Source of the DNA: Alnus glutinosa | Lineage: Eukaryota > Streptophyta > Magnoliopsida > Fagales > Betulaceae | NCBI RefSeq assembly: GCF_958979055.1 | Contig: NC_084886.1 | Span: forward strand, 43,450,654 to 43,514,653 | Reading direction: 5' to 3' | DNA: 64,000 nucleotides | Shown here: positions 56,121 to 64,000 of the stretch, piece by piece | Layout: each line of letters begins with the position of its first letter | How positions within the stretch are numbered: position 1 is the stretch's first letter | The notes under the pieces: model-generated | The model's input: only the letters and a program-made list of their open reading frames with translations | What the model was told of the DNA's origin: nothing | The model's database searches: none | Made by a program: the position numbers and the translations under genes

Positions 56121-57731
56121 TGGCATGAGACTCAAATTTCTCCATAGTTGATGGTTTGTACCATTGCCTTGTAAAAATTGCAAAGAGGAGAGATGGTGGA
56201 GAGTTGCTGATAATTTTTATGAAGGTCTTTGCTTTCAAAGAGGAAATAAGACCTTCGATATTGTTGGTGGGGATATGATGCGTGTAGGTTTTATAAATCC
56301 TCAACAGGTATTGGGATTTCCTTTTATAGGATCATTCCGAGGCCAGAATAATAGGCTTTTATTGAATATCAGCAAAGTATTTGTCCTCTTATTTAATTTT
56401 TTTTTGGTGGGATTGTGGGTCTCATGTTTCTTAGAGCTTGAGGCATGCACTACCACTTGATGAAACATAAAGGATGACATTTCGTTTCCTTCGTCTAACC
56501 CTTCATTATTTCTTTCCTTCCCTCTTTTCTTTTCTTTTCTTTCTCTTTTATATATATATATATTGCTACCTAAAATAAATCTGGTACTGATTTTACCATT
56601 TCCCGTTCCGGCTGCTGCGACCTTTATTGAATTGTACTGTTAACCGGTAAGCCAGTATTTTCCTTCCACACGATGAGCTAGCCTGTAGAAATGGAATCCT
56701 TTTCTTTTCTTTGTTCGACAGAACAGACAAAAAAGTGGCCTCCGGAGCAGTAAGAGAAATGATATTTTTACATCACATTACCTTACATCAATCCTAAATC
56801 AACATATATAGGGTGTGAGACCTATGCATGTAGATCTCGTATATGTAAGTTTCATGTACATGGGTCCTACATTCAATGTGTTTTAGTGTAAAATTGATGT
56901 AGATTAATGTGATGTAGGAATAATGTATCACTGACTTCATCAGTACAAAAAGAAAAGCCCTGTTCATACATTTTTTTATCACAAGCCCAAGAATTGGAGT
57001 TTTGAATTTGATTAGTCAAACTGAATGTGAGGAAGTTTGACGTTAACAGAACACGAAGCAGGCTTCCAGATTGCCCCAACTGTTACATGCATGCCTGGAT
57101 AAATGGGCACCGTATATATGTTTTATTTATGAAGATATGTATAACTGCATAAAACGATGAAAAGCCCACGCAAGTCACGCATGCGTGGATAGTTTGATCG
57201 ATAGATAAAGGGATGCGTATAACATTTTTAAGAAAAATATCGATAAGATAAAGAAAACATAAAACTAAAAGGCACATTCGACAGATAAAATCGAAGAACA
57301 GCACTTAACACACATCTGATTCATGGCGAATAAAAAAGAGGAAAGTCTTCGAGTCATGCATTCAAGCATTCAGGTATCTACGTGTGTAGGAAAAGCAGAT
57401 TATTGCATATCAATGCATTCATATTCATATGCATCTATGTGTCTCATGATAAGACAATAAAGGTACATCCAACAGGCTAGCAGTAAACTAGTCGTAATGA
57501 GCCATTAGCTCAACATAACCCTCTTATGTTGTTATTGAAACACGAATGAGAAAAGCACAAAGTTATTTTGTCAATGTAACCAAGTGAAAGGATAACAGCA
57601 CATTTCTATTTTCAGAGACTTGATCTGCTTCCATGAGTGGATGAACAAGAAAATGGAAAGCCTTCACAAGTCATTCCAAAACTCTTTAAAACCGAAAAAA
57701 AAGGAAAGAAATGAAAGTAATAACCAGCCTT
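56121..57731. other. Region between SWC5-like and lipoamide dehydrogenase genes
   Basis: Contains the 3' UTRs of both convergent genes. An inverted repeat at about 56765-56925 (TTTTTACATCACATTACC against AATGTGATGTAGGAATAAT) looks like a small MITE of about 160 bp. I see no other gene. Confidence 0.55.
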
Positions 57732-61621
<3,890 letters not shown>

Positions 61622-62662
61622 TCAGTTGCCTTCTAGCAAGCTTTGCAGTTTGCGTCGGGCCTCCTCAGATAGACTACACCTCCACCTTCGCGGCCGAGAA
61701 CACGACTCAGCAACACGACCACGATTAGGGGAAGAGAAGCAGATTACAATCACAGTGACATTATCAGTCGTATTTAGGCGTAATGCTTCTGCGACAAGTT
61801 CCCTGGCACACTGCTGTGGATCTTCATGCCTCCTCAACCCTCGGCGGACAAGGCTGACTGCAAACTGGCTAGTCATCACATCCCAGATCCCATCACAACC
61901 AATAATCAAGAATTCATCTTCCTCTGTTAACAGAACCTGTTGAAAATCTGGCTCAGCAATGAGAGGCGATGCAGAACCAAGTGGTAATTTCAAGGCCCAG
62001 TCTCCAAGGGCTCGGGTGACACTGAGACCATTGAGATAGTCACCATGAATACAACCACCTAACTCCTCAACTCGCCTCCGTTCTGGTAAACAAGAAGGCT
62101 TATGATCCTGAGACATCTCAACTGCTACTCCTTTGCGGCAGAGTACTGCTCGACAGTCGCCAGCATTTGCAACCAGTAAATTCCTTCCAAGTACTAATGC
62201 AGTTAGTGCCGTTGTTCCACAGGAACTGCTAATGCTATGTTCACCAGCTGCTAAGGCGAGGTCTGCCTGTAAAAATGATTTTCGATGAGAATTCTCCAAC
62301 TCTTTTAAAAAGATCGCATCAATATCAGATGTATGTGGCAAATCAGCATCCTCAAAAAATAATTTCATAGCATTTCTCTTGATATAAGCAGCTGCATCAG
62401 GCCCTCCATGACCATCAAATACCGCATAAAAAGCACTTGGCATAGAACACCCGAAGAAGGAACCCATGTGGGTAGATAGGTCATCAATTCGAATGTGTTC
62501 ATCCTCCATGGATTCCCGTGGTCCAATGTCAGCATAGCTACCAGAACGAATATTTGGTGCAAAGTTCGCAGCAGAAGACTCTATAGCGGCATCTTCAACA
62601 GCATCCAAGCAACCCACAACCTGATTAAAGAAGTACAAGGGTAAGTCAACGTCCAGAGACAT
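61622..62662 (-). CDS. Protein phosphatase 2C, plant PPM family
   Basis: A continuous frame of 346 residues covers a PP2C domain. It removes phosphate from Ser/Thr using two Mn2+/Mg2+ ions. Motifs in order are [18 protein letters not shown] (39-56), [15 protein letters not shown] (79-93, metal ligand Asp), [48 protein letters not shown] (metal ligand Asp) and [12 protein letters not shown]. The tail [17 protein letters not shown] occurs in a group of plant PP2Cs. It resembles Arabidopsis PP2Cs of the PP2C27/PP2C47 kind from memory; the clade and substrate are not certain. The 5' end is uncertain: TTTAATCAG directly before Val15 (62620) is a good splice acceptor, so residues 1-14 of the frame may be intron and the true first exon may lie upstream or outside the window. 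Confidence 0.9.
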   Translation of the reverse strand: MSLDVDLPLYFFNQVVGCLDAVEDAAIESSAANFAPNIRSGSYADIGPRESMEDEHIRIDDLSTHMGSFFGCSMPSAFYAVFDGHGGPDAAAYIKRNAMKLFFEDADLPHTSDIDAIFLKELENSHRKSFLQADLALAAGEHSISSSCGTTALTALVLGRNLLVANAGDCRAVLCRKGVAVEMSQDHKPSCLPERRRVEELGGCIHGDYLNGLSVTRALGDWALKLPLGSASPLIAEPDFQQVLLTEEDEFLIIGCDGIWDVMTSQFAVSLVRRGLRRHEDPQQCARELVAEALRLNTTDNVTVIVICFSSPNRGRVAESCSRPRRWRCSLSEEARRKLQSLLEGN

Positions 62663-63351
62663 CTTAATACATTCTAAGGCATTTGTCCCAAAAAAAGAAA
62701 ATAAAAGAAAAGAATAAAGATGAAAAGAACAAAACTTTTAGCAAGGAAGCATAACGAGTATCATAAATAGATACCCAATATAAATCTATTAACTGACAAC
62801 ATAAATCGAACTGATTTCACCTATTGCAACAATTCTTTTTCAATCATATCAAAATAATGCCTTCTTCTTTTCCTGCTAGTATGTTGCCAAATGTTTTTTT
62901 CCCCCATTTTTATGCGTTTATAAGAACAAAATCCACAAGCTATCAATTGCACTCCTTAGACCATTATTCACAGAAAGGAAAGCTGACAGGCCCAAATCAT
63001 CAGACCTCAATAATCGAAAAAAAAGTCAAGATACCATAGTAAACCCTAACCCTGTTAAAACGATTCCTATGCTACAATTTCTAGCAGGGTAATGTTTTTT
63101 TGCATCAATCTATGCATACAATCTGACCTCATAGACTGGAGAAATTATATAATTCAGATAGACACATAAACCCCAATACAAAATGAAACAAAAATCAAGA
63201 ACCAGATACCTCATCATGATTCAAATCAAGAATCTCACAGATTAAAAGAGAAAAAAAATTACCTCTCCAACTATGGCAAACCGCAAAGGAAACCAACAAG
63301 AATTTGAAACTTTTTCTGCACTTATTTCAATTGATTGCTTCAATTCTTTTT

Positions 63352-63354
<3 letters not shown>
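62663..63354. promoter_or_regulatory. 5' region of the PP2C gene, possible leader intron
   Basis: AT-rich. Possible minus-strand splice donors (ATGATGAGGTATCTGG near 63207 and GTTGGAGAGGTAATTT near 63261) could belong to a first exon of the PP2C gene. None is convincing by itself. Confidence 0.35.

Positions 63355-63418
<64 letters not shown>
63355..63418. repeat. (TA)n simple repeat
   Basis: About 60 bases of alternating TA. Confidence 0.95.
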
Positions 63419-63419
<1 letters not shown>

Positions 63420-63429
63420 TAAGCTAATA

Positions 63430-64000
63430 CAAAACATCCACAAAAACTTTGGAACTCCAAGACTGAGGTAGTAATACAGCTTCCAATACAAAAAATCCCA
63501 CAAAAACTTTGGAACTCCAAAATCGAGGTATATAATACAGCTTCCAATTGTAACCCCCAATAAAAACTATAACAGCAATAAATCTTAACTAACTTTATAC
63601 CAGCACAAACCTAGGATTTCAATAATAGGAATTAAATGACCCCATCCAATCATCAAACCACAAAAAACTTTGGAACTCCAAGATCGAGGTATATAATGCA
63701 GCTTCAAATTGTATAACGGCAATAAATCTTGCCTAAACTTTATATCAGCACACATCTAGGGTTTCAACAATAGGAATTAAATGACCCCAAAATAAACAAA
63801 CCCAATAAAATCATATCATCAAAACCGTACTCAAATATAATTTATTCAATCTTATGCATACAACCTCCTTGAACTATGTATCACCACGAATCTAGGGTTT
63901 CAATGATAGGAATTAAATGACCTCAAATAAACAATCCCCAAGAAAACCATAAAATTAAAACCAGAATAATTTACTCAATCCACATACAACCTCACTGAAT
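63430..64000. repeat. Irregular tandem repeat array upstream of the PP2C gene
   Basis: ACTTTGGAACTCCAA recurs at about 63448, 63508 and 63669, and GGAATTAAATGACC recurs at about 63628, 63772 and 63910, in blocks of roughly 60 and 140 bp with further shared sequence (TAGGGTTTCAA, GCAATAAATCTT). The array reaches the window edge. No coding signal. Confidence 0.8.

Overview
The window is nuclear DNA of a flowering plant, almost certainly a eudicot and possibly a woody rosid (lineage is inference). Genes have GT-AG introns in AT-rich surroundings, the proteins are plant families (galactinol synthase, HS1-type A/B-barrel proteins, pectinesterase/invertase inhibitor, mitochondrial lipoamide dehydrogenase, PP2C, a BCNT-domain SWC5-like protein), and much of the remainder is plant transposon sequence. 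There are no bacterial features, operons, CRISPR arrays or rRNA/tRNA genes.

Layout. 1-1003: 5' part of a GRF zinc-finger gene (minus). 1356-27984: a cluster of three galactinol synthase genes on the plus strand, here called A (13538-15088), C (19292-21241) and B (26244-27793). A and B lie in a recent segmental duplication (1356-15279 and 23288-27984) and differ by only seven coding bases; C is older and lies between them. Since they duplicated, the two copies have collected different insertions. Copy A has a fossil caulimovirid (about 5.34-12.89 kb, inside TA repeats), a possible Helitron-like block and a tRNA-derived SINE. Copy B has a 970-bp Mutator-type foldback element and a PIF/Harbinger-type MITE. 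The other copy preserves the empty site for the SINE and the Mutator-type element. Between A and C is a 2.1-kb CACTA element with about 25 CACGTG motifs; between C and B is a Harbinger-type element with a very GC-rich core.

28-32 kb is a mosaic of small inverted-repeat elements and a ~1-kb retroposon. 32487-42900 holds two tandem HS1-like stress-response A/B-barrel genes, separated by MITEs and retroposons. 43314-43868 is a secreted pectinesterase/invertase inhibitor (minus). 46228-52296 is a dead 6-kb L1-type LINE (minus). The right end has three housekeeping or signalling genes: an SWC5/BCNT-like gene (plus, 53279-56120), a mitochondrial dihydrolipoyl dehydrogenase gene (minus, 57732-60620) and a PP2C gene (minus, 61622-62662, 5' end uncertain).

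The genes do not form one pathway. The main theme is local duplication of stress-related genes (galactinol/raffinose synthesis, HS1-like proteins) followed by different transposon remodelling of each copy's promoter or intron. I found no clearly new biological system. The most promising leads are the A-C-B cluster with its copy-specific promoter insertions, a conserved-site substitution in copy A, the G-box-rich CACTA element beside stress genes, and several well-delimited but unnamed repeat families.
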